From contig JAJZJN010000005.1 of assembly GCA_021851165.1 (NCBI GenBank), positions 12,334 to 45,517 on the forward strand: DNA of 33,184 nt, given 5' to 3'. A program made the translations under genes and the position numbers. The notes under the pieces were generated by a model. It did no database searches and was not told the DNA's origin. It saw only the letters and a list, made by a program, of their open reading frames with translations. The DNA is from Actinomycetes bacterium. Its GTDB lineage: Bacteria > Actinomycetota > Acidimicrobiia > Acidimicrobiales > JAJZJN01. Positions within the stretch are counted from its first letter, which is position 1; every line of letters starts with the position of its first letter. Shown here piece by piece: positions 17,515 to 24,840 of the stretch.

Positions 17515-18417
17515 CTAGACGGCCCTTCCGAGGTGTCGTTCGACTTCATCCCACGAGGGCAGGTGCCCCCTCGCCCCCAGTCCCGTCGTGGCCAGTGCCC
17601 CGGCGATCACCGCGAACCGGCAGGCACGCTCCAGATCCATGTCTCGGCGGAGCGCTGCGCAGAGCGCTGCGCAGAACGCATCTCCGGCGCCGGTCGTGTC
17701 ACGTGCTTCCACGTGCAATGACTCGATGTGCATGGGGGCGCGATCGGGACGCAGGACCTCGACACCATCTGCCCCTTGGGTGATGACTATGGCTCCGACG
17801 CCCAGCTCGAACAGCTCGGAGCCGGAGTAGCCAAGCTGGAGCTGTTCTACGGCATTCGGCAGCAGGACATCGCACCAGCCCAACAGATATGGCGCCAGGT
17901 GCATGGCTGGGGCGGGGTTGAGGACGAAGCGGGCGCCGTGGGAACGGGCATACTCTGCTGCCGCTGCCACAGCGTCCAGGGGGACTTCCAGGCTGGCGAG
18001 AACCACCGAGCCGCTCAGGTCCATCCGCTGCATGGCGGCGCGAACGTCGTCTTCTGAGAGCTCAGCGTTCGCTCCCGGCTGCACGATGATCATATTGGCG
18101 CCGTCGTTGTCCACGACTACTGTCGCCGATCCTGTGGGGGTGTCGGTCGCACGTATGAACGACGTGTCCACTCCCGCCTGTTCGAGCGCGGCCCGTTCTC
18201 TCGAGCCAAGTGGATCGTCTCCGACCACACCGATGAGCGCCGTGTCCATGCCGAGGGTCGCGGCCGCAGCTGCCTGGTTTGCCCCCTTCCCGCCATGGGC
18301 CGCGATCTCCCGGGTGCATGTGATCGTCTCGCCAGGCTGTGGCAGGGAGCCGACTGCGAGGACGTGGTCGGCATTGATGGCACCTATGACGACGATCTGC
18401 GTCACTCCCGTCGTCAC
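17515..18417 (-). CDS. rbsK: Ribokinase
   Basis: A PfkB-family kinase of 300 residues that makes ribose 5-phosphate from ribose. Ribokinase blocks: VVIGAINADHV at the N-terminus, GETI then HGGKGANQAAAAATLG, LNPAPA, LPNAVE (the position of the usual N-x-x-E motif) and DTTGAGDAFCAAL with the catalytic Asp. I choose the GTG at 18417, which overlaps the hypB stop as GTGA; a GTG at 18405 is possible. It shares the minus strand with hypA and hypB, an odd partner for hydrogenase maturation genes, but it completes the route from the nucleoside hydrolase. A 12-bp tandem duplication gives CAALCAAL just after the catalytic motif. Confidence 0.88.
   Translation of the reverse strand: MTTGVTQIVVIGAINADHVLAVGSLPQPGETITCTREIAAHGGKGANQAAAAATLGMDTALIGVVGDDPLGSRERAALEQAGVDTSFIRATDTPTGSATVVVDNDGANMIIVQPGANAELSEDDVRAAMQRMDLSGSVVLASLEVPLDAVAAAAEYARSHGARFVLNPAPAMHLAPYLLGWCDVLLPNAVEQLQLGYSGSELFELGVGAIVITQGADGVEVLRPDRAPMHIESLHVEARDTTGAGDAFCAALCAALRRDMDLERACRFAVIAGALATTGLGARGHLPSWDEVERHLGRAV
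17651..17674 (-). repeat. Exact 12-bp tandem duplication in the ribokinase gene
   Basis: AGCGCTGCGCAG (plus strand) occurs twice in a row. On the coding strand it gives CAALCAAL directly after the DTTGAGDAF motif, in the helix that follows the anion hole. It is short and could arise from Ala/Leu codon use, but it matches the pattern of in-frame duplications elsewhere in the window. Confidence 0.85.
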
Positions 18418-19202
18418 CCCGCTGCTACTGAGCCGCCGGCTCTTTGCGTAAGCCAGTCGCACCACTCGTCTAGACCTGCGCCGGTGCGAGCGCTGGTCAT
18501 GATCACCTGGGCATCGGGGTTGACGTCGGCAAGGTTGCCCAGGAAGCGGTCGATATCGAACTCCAGGTACGGGAGCAGGTCCACCTTGTTGATCACAGCT
18601 ACCTCGACCGCCCGGAACATGGCCGGGTACTTGAGGGGCTTCTCCTCACCCTCGGTGACGGAGTAGACCATTGCTCTTGCATCCTCCCCCACGGAGAACT
18701 CCGCCGGGCAGACCAGGTTGCCGACATTCTCGATCACGAGCAGGTCCAGGCTTGGGAGGTCGAGCCGGCCCAGGGCACTGCGAACCATCGTGGCGTCGAG
18801 GTGGCATTCACCGCCGAAACCGTTGGCGGTGTTGACGAGGGAGACGGCAGCGCCGAACCCCGATAGGCGGTCGGCATCGATGCTGGTGTATATGTCGCCT
18901 TCGACGATCCCGATGCGCACCAGGTCGGCTGCCCGTTCGAGCGTCGCCCGAAGGAGGCTGGTCTTGCCCGCCCCAGGCGACGACATGAGGTTCACCACCC
19001 GAACACCCGCAGCGCGGAAGTCCTGCCGGTTGGCCTCGGCCGTCCGGTCGTTCTCGCCGAGTATCCTCTCTAGGATCTCCACTCGCTCGCGGGCGTCGTC
19101 ATAGCCGGAGTGGTCGCCGAGGTCGCTGTGCAGCGCCGGTGGGCCGGGGTCGTGGCCGAGGTCGTGGGCAGTTCCGTCGGAGTGGCGGTGGAAGCGCCCC
19201 AC
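18414..19202 (-). CDS. hypB: Hydrogenase nickel incorporation GTPase HypB
   Basis: A 262-residue P-loop GTPase that, with HypA, delivers nickel to the hydrogenase large subunit. The P-loop is SSPGAGKTSLL (Gly77-Lys80); VEGDIYTSIDADR, the metal-site ECHLDA, IENVGNLVCPAEF and the NKVDLLPY base-recognition motif follow. The first 35 residues hold six histidines, a probable nickel-storage tail of the kind known in HypB; the E. coli-type CxxCGC start is absent. The GTG start at 19202 is one base after the hypA stop, and the end overlaps ribokinase. Confidence 0.94.
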   Translation of the reverse strand: MGRFHRHSDGTAHDLGHDPGPPALHSDLGDHSGYDDARERVEILERILGENDRTAEANRQDFRAAGVRVVNLMSSPGAGKTSLLRATLERAADLVRIGIVEGDIYTSIDADRLSGFGAAVSLVNTANGFGGECHLDATMVRSALGRLDLPSLDLLVIENVGNLVCPAEFSVGEDARAMVYSVTEGEEKPLKYPAMFRAVEVAVINKVDLLPYLEFDIDRFLGNLADVNPDAQVIMTSARTGAGLDEWCDWLTQRAGGSVAAG

Positions 19203-19203
19203 G

Positions 19204-19542
19204 CTACGCCCCGACGATGTCGTAGGAGGTGATCATGAACTCCTCTCCCGAAGCAATGGTCACCTCTCGACTGCCGCAATGCTCGCAACGAAAGATCGCG
19301 GCTATGAGGGTGAAGCGTGCTCCGCACGACCGGCACTTCAATGCAGCCGGTACCTCTGTGATCTCGAGTGTCGAGCCCTCGAGGTCGGTTCCCTCCACCA
19401 CGAGAGACCAGCAGTGGCGTAGTGTCTCGGGAACTATCTGGCGGAGTTGGCCGAGCTCTATCCTCACCCGCCCGACAGGCCGTCCCGCGGCGTTGTCTCG
19501 TACTGTGGCGGCGATGGAGCGTGATATGGACAGCTCGTGCAA
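19204..19542 (-). CDS. hypA: Hydrogenase maturation nickel metallochaperone HypA
   Basis: A 112-residue protein. The N-terminal Met-His-Glu that binds nickel is present (MHELSIS), and the zinc site is formed by two CxxC pairs (KCRSCGARF and RCEHCGSRE). The start is an uncommon TTG at 19542, fixed by the need for the Met-His start; a GGGGGTG stretch lies just upstream. It follows the AraC-family gene after 79 bases and is followed at once by hypB, so araC-hypA-hypB-rbsK may be one transcript. Confidence 0.93.
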   Translation of the reverse strand: MHELSISRSIAATVRDNAAGRPVGRVRIELGQLRQIVPETLRHCWSLVVEGTDLEGSTLEITEVPAALKCRSCGARFTLIAAIFRCEHCGSREVTIASGEEFMITSYDIVGA

Positions 19543-19621
19543 CGTTCACCCCCAACGGGTTCGGACGCGCCGAGCGTAGCGCCGTCGGCCGTGGGGCGCA
19601 TGAGCGCGGGTCGCATTCAAT

Positions 19622-20743
19622 TCAGTGCCGCAGGGTCCTGGAGGGTGCCTCTCCGAAACGTGCCCGGTAGTCTGCAGCGAAACGTCCTAGGTGGACCATT
19701 CCCCAGCGCAGTGCGGTCTCGGTCACCGTCGACCCCGGCTCGGCGTCGGCCAGGTCGGCCCGGATGCGCTCGAGCCTTCGGTCCCTGATGTAGGTGGTCG
19801 GGGTGGTGTCGAGGTCGGCGCGAAAAGCAGTTTCGATTGTTCTCACACTCACACCGAGTGCTTCGGCCATCATGGGCATCTGGAGAGGCTCGGCCAGGTG
19901 CATCTCGATGAAGTTCTGAGCAGCCCTCGTCACGCGATGCTCTACTGGCCGAGCGGCGCCTTCGAGCTGCCGGCTGTAGTTGGAGCGGTGGCCGAAGAGC
20001 AGCGAGCTCATCAAGAACTCCTCGAGCTGGCCGATCCCGACTCCTTGGTGGATGAGCGAGCCCGAGTCGAGCAGCTCGGCATGGAGCATCTGGATGGCGA
20101 AGTTCCACCGGCTGGCCCTGCCGACAGCCAGGTTCATTCCCTGGTCGAACACGAGTGGCTCGTCCATGCTTCGGCCGAGGAGCCTGCGTAGATGAGCGAC
20201 GAGAGCTTGATGCTCGATTATCACGAGGAGCTGCGAGGTCGATGATTCGCATCTGAGCGTGAGGGGTCCGGCCCCATCTGGTGTGGGAAGCGCAGCACGG
20301 ATGGGTGAGGCGACTGTCATGCCTGCAGGTGTGCTCACCGTGGCAGAGCCGTTCATCGGCATGATGAGCATCCAGTCCTTCGGTGGGTGCTCGGCAACCA
20401 CCTCCACTGCAGCACCGTAGTCGAGGTGACCTAGGGTCACGTCGCGGAAGCGCACGGCGTGCCATGTGGCGCAGAACTCCTCGGTTGCTCCAGGCGAACC
20501 CTGGCCGGTCTGGCCTTCGGCTAGGACGGACAGCCGATGCCGGCCGAAAAGAGAGCGCCCCATGGATTCGGCTACCTTCAATTCGATTGTGCTGTAGAGG
20601 AGGTGATCGCGCAGAGCCGGTGGCACGCCGCGGGGTTTGATCCGCGGCTGGACCCGCGTGCCTATGCGGCTCGTGTCGAGCTTGCGGAGCCTCGACAGTC
20701 GCAGTCCCTCTGGTTCGCCGGTAGCTGTGCGATTGGATGTCAC
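19622..20743 (-). CDS. AraC-family transcriptional regulator
   Basis: A 373-residue regulator. The C-terminal 100 residues hold two helix-turn-helix units: MPMMAEALGVSVRTIETAF, then RRLERIRADL and a second unit ending LGRFAADYRARFGEAPS. The N-terminal 200 residues look like the AraC-binding-like sensor (FCATWHAVRFRDVTLGHLDYG). It is transcribed away from the hydrogenase operon and toward hypA, so it is the natural candidate to control both sides. The start is a GTG at 20743 with a weak AGGA before it. The ligand is unknown. Confidence 0.88.
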   Translation of the reverse strand: MTSNRTATGEPEGLRLSRLRKLDTSRIGTRVQPRIKPRGVPPALRDHLLYSTIELKVAESMGRSLFGRHRLSVLAEGQTGQGSPGATEEFCATWHAVRFRDVTLGHLDYGAAVEVVAEHPPKDWMLIMPMNGSATVSTPAGMTVASPIRAALPTPDGAGPLTLRCESSTSQLLVIIEHQALVAHLRRLLGRSMDEPLVFDQGMNLAVGRASRWNFAIQMLHAELLDSGSLIHQGVGIGQLEEFLMSSLLFGHRSNYSRQLEGAARPVEHRVTRAAQNFIEMHLAEPLQMPMMAEALGVSVRTIETAFRADLDTTPTTYIRDRRLERIRADLADAEPGSTVTETALRWGMVHLGRFAADYRARFGEAPSRTLRH

Positions 20744-20890
20744 TTCGTCCTGGAGCTCCGAAGAAAGTTACGCCCAGCGGATGCTCTTTGCGCGAAACGG
20801 ATAGTAACGCATCGCTTTGAGGATTACGATCCCTTGTGTCGGCTGAACGGCCGTATGGGATCACTGAGCCACGCAAGGGAGGGGGAGCCT
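20744..20890. promoter_or_regulatory. Divergent control region between the AraC regulator and the hydrogenase operon
   Basis: These 147 bases separate two divergent genes, so promoters for both strands should lie here. I could not pick convincing -35/-10 pairs. A nested inverted repeat is visible: GATCCC (20828-20833) pairs with GGGATC (20857-20862), and inside it CGGC (20840-20843) pairs with GCCG (20850-20853). It may be a leader hairpin or a regulator site. Confidence 0.4.
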
Positions 20891-21448
20891 GTGGCAAACG
20901 AGCGGGCGTCGATGGCATCAGGCCTGCTGTCATCGGACGCGATCAAGAGCACCAACGAGGGGTCGAGACCCGGCGACGCTGTCATCGAGCGCCTCGACGA
21001 TCCAGCAGTGGCGGCTGCCCTGGTGACGCTGCTCGACAACGCAGAGCTGCTGTCGACCCTCGTGCTGGCCATAAGCGGCGTGCTCGAGCGTGGCGACACG
21101 ATCATAGAGAGTGTGGCAGGAGGCGTTCAGGAGCTGAAGGACGCCGAGTTCGGCATCGGTGTTACGAGGGTCTCGAAGGTGCTGGAGGTGGCCACAGCCC
21201 TCGAAGCCAACCTTCCGAGCATTCTCGCCGTGCTCCGTTCCCCGATAGCCGACCCGCGAACAGTCGAGGTGGTGTCGATGCTGGGCGAGGCGACCACGGA
21301 AGGCGTCGCGCGTGCACGCAAGGGTGAGACTCGGGTGACTGGAGCATTCGGGGCGCTTCGCGCCCTGAAGGATCCCGATGTGTCCCGCGGCCTCGGCGTG
21401 CTCGTCGAGATTGCCAAATCGCTAGGCCAGCGCATCGGGGGAGGCTGA
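20891..21448 (+). CDS. DUF1641-family protein, first gene of the hydrogenase operon
   Basis: A 185-residue, mostly helical soluble protein. It shows the DUF1641 pattern: a DDPAVAAALVTLLDNAELLSTLV stretch, a variable middle, then ALRALKDPDVSRGLGVLVEIAKSLG near the end. Its function is not known; the family is found with hydrogenases and formate dehydrogenases, so a role in the enzyme complex or its electron acceptor is possible. I choose the GTG at 20891, five bases after AAGGGAGGGGG (20875-20885); in-frame ATGs at 20855 and 20912 are weaker. Confidence 0.75.
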   Translation: MANERASMASGLLSSDAIKSTNEGSRPGDAVIERLDDPAVAAALVTLLDNAELLSTLVLAISGVLERGDTIIESVAGGVQELKDAEFGIGVTRVSKVLEVATALEANLPSILAVLRSPIADPRTVEVVSMLGEATTEGVARARKGETRVTGAFGALRALKDPDVSRGLGVLVEIAKSLGQRIGGG

Positions 21449-21459
21449 GCACCCACCGC

Positions 21460-21474
21460 CGGCCGGAACGGCCG
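21460..21474 (+). terminator. Short GC-rich hairpin after the DUF1641 gene
   Basis: CGGCCG-GAA-CGGCCG is a perfect six-pair stem with a three-base loop, 12 bases after the DUF1641 stop. No T-run follows. It could set a partial stop or a processing site that separates expression of the DUF1641 gene from the hydrogenase subunits; in such GC-rich DNA it may also be chance. Confidence 0.3.
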
Positions 21475-21514
21475 ACCGCCCCACCAGGCTCAGCTTCCAC
21501 AGCGGGTTCCAAGG

Positions 21515-21560
21515 CGGGCTCTACACAACGGGATCTACCGGGCTCTACAACGGGATTTAC
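21515..21560 (+). repeat. Imperfect 22-24 bp tandem repeat upstream of the small-subunit gene
   Basis: Copy 1 (21515-21538) and copy 2 (21539-21560) share the pattern CGGGCTCTAC-ACAACGGGATYTAC; copy 1 has two extra bases. They lie in the 154-base gap between the DUF1641 gene and the small subunit, ending 26 bases before its ribosome binding site. Could be a regulator site or a slippage product. Confidence 0.75.
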
Positions 21561-21602
21561 AAGGAAACGGCCAGCACCAACGACTCAAGGAGACAGCACA
21601 TC

Positions 21603-22574
21603 ATGGCGTCAGTCCTGTGGTTCCAGGGGGGGGCATGCAGTGGTAACACCATGTCGTTTCTCAATGCCGAGGAGCCGAACGTCGTAGATCTGATCGTCGA
21701 CTTCGGCCTCGACGTCATATGGCACCCCTCGCTCGGGATGGAGTTGGGAGACCAGGCCCAGAAGATATTTCGTGACTGCGCCGACGGGACCACTCCCCTC
21801 GACATCTTCGTGTTCGAGGGCACCGTCATCGAAGGGCCCGACGGCACAGGAAGGTACGACATCTTTGCCGACCGCCCGATGAAGGAGTGGGTAGACGAGC
21901 TAACCCGCGCCGCCGGCATTGTCGTAGCCATAGGCGACTGCGCCTGCTGGGGCGGTATTCCGGCTACCGCCCCGAACCCGAGCAGCTCGACCGGGCTTCA
22001 GTTCCACAAGCGCAAGAAGGGCGGCTATCTCGGCGCTGACTTCGTCTCCAAGGCCGGCCTGCCCGTGATCAACATCCCCGGCTGCCCGGCACATCCGGAC
22101 TGGATCACGCAGATCCTGGTGGCACTTGCATCGGGACGTGCCGCCGACATAGCTCTTGATGACCTGCACCGCCCCCAGACCTTCTTCAAGACCTTTACCC
22201 AGACCGGCTGCACGAGGGTTCAGTTCTTCGAGTACAAGCAGGCGACGATGTCCTTCGGGGATGGCACGAGGACCGGCTGCCTGTTCTACGAGTTCGGCTG
22301 TCGCGGGCCAATGACGCACTCTCCGTGCAACCGGATCCTCTGGAATCGCCAGAGCTCCAAGACCAGGGCAGGAATGCCCTGCCTTGGCTGCACCGAGCCC
22401 GAGTTTCCCTTCATGGAGCTGGCACCCGGGACCGTGTTCAAGACCCAGAAGGTGAGCGGTGTGATCCCGAGGGAGGTTCCCGAGGGAACCGATCATCTCA
22501 CCTACATGGCGCACGCCGCGGCGGCTCGTGTTGCCGCCCCCCAGTGGTCCAAGGAAGACATGTTCGTCGTCTGA
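21603..22574 (+). CDS. hhyS: Group 1h (actinobacterial-type, high-affinity) [NiFe] hydrogenase small subunit
   Basis: A 323-residue electron-transfer subunit. It has no Tat signal, as usual for group 1h. The first cluster motif is GGACSGN (Cys12), where most small subunits have CxxC; GDCACWGG and IPGCPAHPDW give further ligands, and CRGPMTHSPCNRILWN and MPCLGCTEPEFPF bind the other clusters. In the solved Ralstonia enzyme of this group one proximal-cluster ligand is Asp rather than Cys (established knowledge), which fits the altered motif. AAGGAGA (21587-21593) precedes the ATG. With the next gene it makes the H2-oxidising enzyme. Confidence 0.95.
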   Translation: MASVLWFQGGACSGNTMSFLNAEEPNVVDLIVDFGLDVIWHPSLGMELGDQAQKIFRDCADGTTPLDIFVFEGTVIEGPDGTGRYDIFADRPMKEWVDELTRAAGIVVAIGDCACWGGIPATAPNPSSSTGLQFHKRKKGGYLGADFVSKAGLPVINIPGCPAHPDWITQILVALASGRAADIALDDLHRPQTFFKTFTQTGCTRVQFFEYKQATMSFGDGTRTGCLFYEFGCRGPMTHSPCNRILWNRQSSKTRAGMPCLGCTEPEFPFMELAPGTVFKTQKVSGVIPREVPEGTDHLTYMAHAAAARVAAPQWSKEDMFVV

Positions 22575-22611
22575 CGACGAGCCCATCCCGAGAGAAGAGA
22601 GAGCACGCCAG

Positions 22612-24219
22612 ATGAGTACGATCGATCTTCATGTGAGCCCGCTCGGACGTGTCGAGGGGGACCTGGATGTCAGGGTAGCGATAGATGATGGTGTCGTCAG
22701 CTCAGCGTGGACGACAGCCGGTATGTTCCGCGGCTTCGAGATGATCCTGAAGGGCAAGGACCCCCAAGCCGGCCTCATCGTCACCCCGCGCATCTGCGGC
22801 ATCTGCGGAGGTAGCCATCTCTACAAGTCGGCTTACGCTCTCGATGTCGCGTGGAAGACCCACATGCCGCAGAACGCGACGCTGATCCGCAACATCGCCC
22901 AGGCATGCGAGACCTTGCAGAGCATCCCTCGCTATTTCTATGCCATCTTTGCCATCGACCTCACCAACAAGAACTACGCCAACTCACCTCTCTACGAGGA
23001 ATGTGTACGCCGCTTCGCCCCTTATGTCGGCACGAGCTACCAGCCCGGCGTCGTGCTCTCGGGAAAGCCTGTGGAGGTCTACGCGATGTTCGGCGGCCAG
23101 TGGCCGCACTCGAGCTTCATGGTCCCGGGCGGGGTGATGTCCGCACCGACGCTCGCTGAGGTGACCCGGTCCATAGCGATTCTCGAGAGCTGGAAAGACG
23201 CATGGCTGGAGGGCCAGTGGCTCGGCTGCTCGGTTGACCGCTGGCTCGAGAACAAGACCTGGGATGACGTGCTGGCCTGGGTCGACGAGAACGAGAGCCA
23301 GCACAACAGCGACTGCGGGTTCTTCATCCGCTACTGCCTGGACGTCGGCCTGGACAAGTTCGGCCGCGGGTGTGGCAACTATCTCGCAACCGGCACGTAT
23401 TTCGAGCCTTCGCTGTACGAGAACCCCACGATCGAGGGTCGTAACGCCGCGCTCATCAACCGCTCCGGGGTGTTCGCCGAGGACAAGTTCAGCGAGTTCG
23501 ACCAAGCGCGCGTCAGTGAGGACACGGCCCACTCCTTCTACAAGGGGTCCGGGCTGCTCCACCCATTCGAAGGTGTCACCGATCCGATCGATCCCAAGGT
23601 CGGTGCCGAGCAGGGCAAGTACAGCTGGGCGAAATCTCCTCGCTATGACGTTCCTGGCCGGGGCTATGTGCCCCTCGAGGTGGGTCCACTGGCCAGGCGC
23701 ATGGTTGCCGCCGCCCCGAATGCCGCCGCCCACCAGGACGACGACGGGCTCTTCCTCGACATGTACAACCGGATAGGGGCATCGGTGATGGTTCGCCAGC
23801 TTGCCCGTGTCCATGAGGGACCCAAGTACTACAAGTGGGTGCGTCAGTGGCTGGACCAGCTCGACTTGAAGGAGAGCTTCTACACCAAGCCTGTCGAGCA
23901 TGCCGAGGGCAAGGGCTTCGGCGCCACCGAAGCGGCCAGAGGCGCCCTGGCGGACTGGATCGTCATCGACGACGGCAAGATTGCCAACTACCAGGTGATC
24001 ACCCCGACCGCCTGGAACATCGGACCGCGCGACGGCGGTGGTGTGCTGGGCCCGATGGAGCAGGCATTCGTGGGGGCACCGATTGCAGACACGGAGGATC
24101 CTGTCGAGCTCGGCCTGGTGGCTCGCAGCTTCGACTCCTGCCTCGTGTGCACCGTCCATGCCTATGACGCGAGGTCGGGACGTGAGCTAGCGAAGTTCGT
24201 GGTCAACGGCGAAGTGTGA
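22612..24219 (+). CDS. hhyL: Group 1h [NiFe] hydrogenase large subunit
   Basis: The 535-residue catalytic subunit. Nickel is held by two CxxC pairs: RICGICGGSH (Cys62, Cys65) and DSCLVCTVHAYD (Cys510, Cys513). His516 three residues later is the usual site after which the maturation protease cuts, so the last 19 residues should be removed. SPLGRVEGDLD at the N-terminus is also typical. Enzymes of this group oxidise H2 down to atmospheric levels and feed the respiratory chain in starving Actinobacteria (known for mycobacterial and streptomycete relatives). The ribosome binding site is a GA-rich stretch rather than a clear AGGAGG. Confidence 0.96.
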   Translation: MSTIDLHVSPLGRVEGDLDVRVAIDDGVVSSAWTTAGMFRGFEMILKGKDPQAGLIVTPRICGICGGSHLYKSAYALDVAWKTHMPQNATLIRNIAQACETLQSIPRYFYAIFAIDLTNKNYANSPLYEECVRRFAPYVGTSYQPGVVLSGKPVEVYAMFGGQWPHSSFMVPGGVMSAPTLAEVTRSIAILESWKDAWLEGQWLGCSVDRWLENKTWDDVLAWVDENESQHNSDCGFFIRYCLDVGLDKFGRGCGNYLATGTYFEPSLYENPTIEGRNAALINRSGVFAEDKFSEFDQARVSEDTAHSFYKGSGLLHPFEGVTDPIDPKVGAEQGKYSWAKSPRYDVPGRGYVPLEVGPLARRMVAAAPNAAAHQDDDGLFLDMYNRIGASVMVRQLARVHEGPKYYKWVRQWLDQLDLKESFYTKPVEHAEGKGFGATEAARGALADWIVIDDGKIANYQVITPTAWNIGPRDGGGVLGPMEQAFVGAPIADTEDPVELGLVARSFDSCLVCTVHAYDARSGRELAKFVVNGEV

Positions 24220-24237
24220 GCTGCTAGCGGGTATGTG

Positions 24238-24840
24238 ATGGCGACCAGCGACGGCGACATCGTGGTCATAGGGTGCGGGAACCTGCTCCGTGGTGACGAC
24301 GCTGTCGGGCCGACCTTGGTCCGTCAGCTCTGGGATGAGGGCGTTCCCCGGACAGGGGTGGTTCTAGTCGACGGCGGCACCGCGGGGATGGACGTCGCCT
24401 TCAAGATGCGCGGTGCCCGGCGTGTAATCATCGTCGACGCGTCGTCAAGCGGATCCCCCCCGGGCACGATCTTCAGGGTTCCAGCCGATCAGCTGGAGAA
24501 CACCCCACCGCTCGAGGGGCTCCACAGCCACAGCTTCCGGTGGGACCATGCCCTGTCACTCGGGCGGTGGCTGCTCGGCGAGGAGTACCCGCGCGATGTC
24601 ACCGTGTTTTTGATAGAGGCCGGTGATGTCTCCTTCGGGGTTCCACTGAGCGCGCCAGTTGCTGTGGCGATGGCCCGTGTCGCGGCAATGGTGCGTGCGG
24701 CGTGGGAGACCGACGCAGCGTCGTACCTTCCCAGTGACAGCCTGTTCGTGCCGGCCAGAGGAGGAGAGCTGTTGGGCGCAGCCAAGGGTGGCCTTCGCGT
24801 TGGGCTGTCGGGGCCGGAGGGTATGAACGATGATCTATGA
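24238..24840 (+). CDS. Hydrogenase maturation endopeptidase (HyaD/HybD family)
   Basis: A 200-residue nickel-dependent protease that trims the C-terminus of the large subunit after nickel insertion. IGCGNLLRGDDAVGP is the N-terminal hallmark and holds the first metal ligand; VDGGTAGMD and LHSHSFRWD supply the Asp and His ligands by alignment to HybD. The tail after about residue 150 is longer than usual and carries no motif I recognise. The ATG at 24238 fits a weak AGCGGG site (24226-24231); a GTG one codon earlier is possible. The end overlaps the TPR gene by 11 bases. Confidence 0.9.
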   Translation: MATSDGDIVVIGCGNLLRGDDAVGPTLVRQLWDEGVPRTGVVLVDGGTAGMDVAFKMRGARRVIIVDASSSGSPPGTIFRVPADQLENTPPLEGLHSHSFRWDHALSLGRWLLGEEYPRDVTVFLIEAGDVSFGVPLSAPVAVAMARVAAMVRAAWETDAASYLPSDSLFVPARGGELLGAAKGGLRVGLSGPEGMNDDL

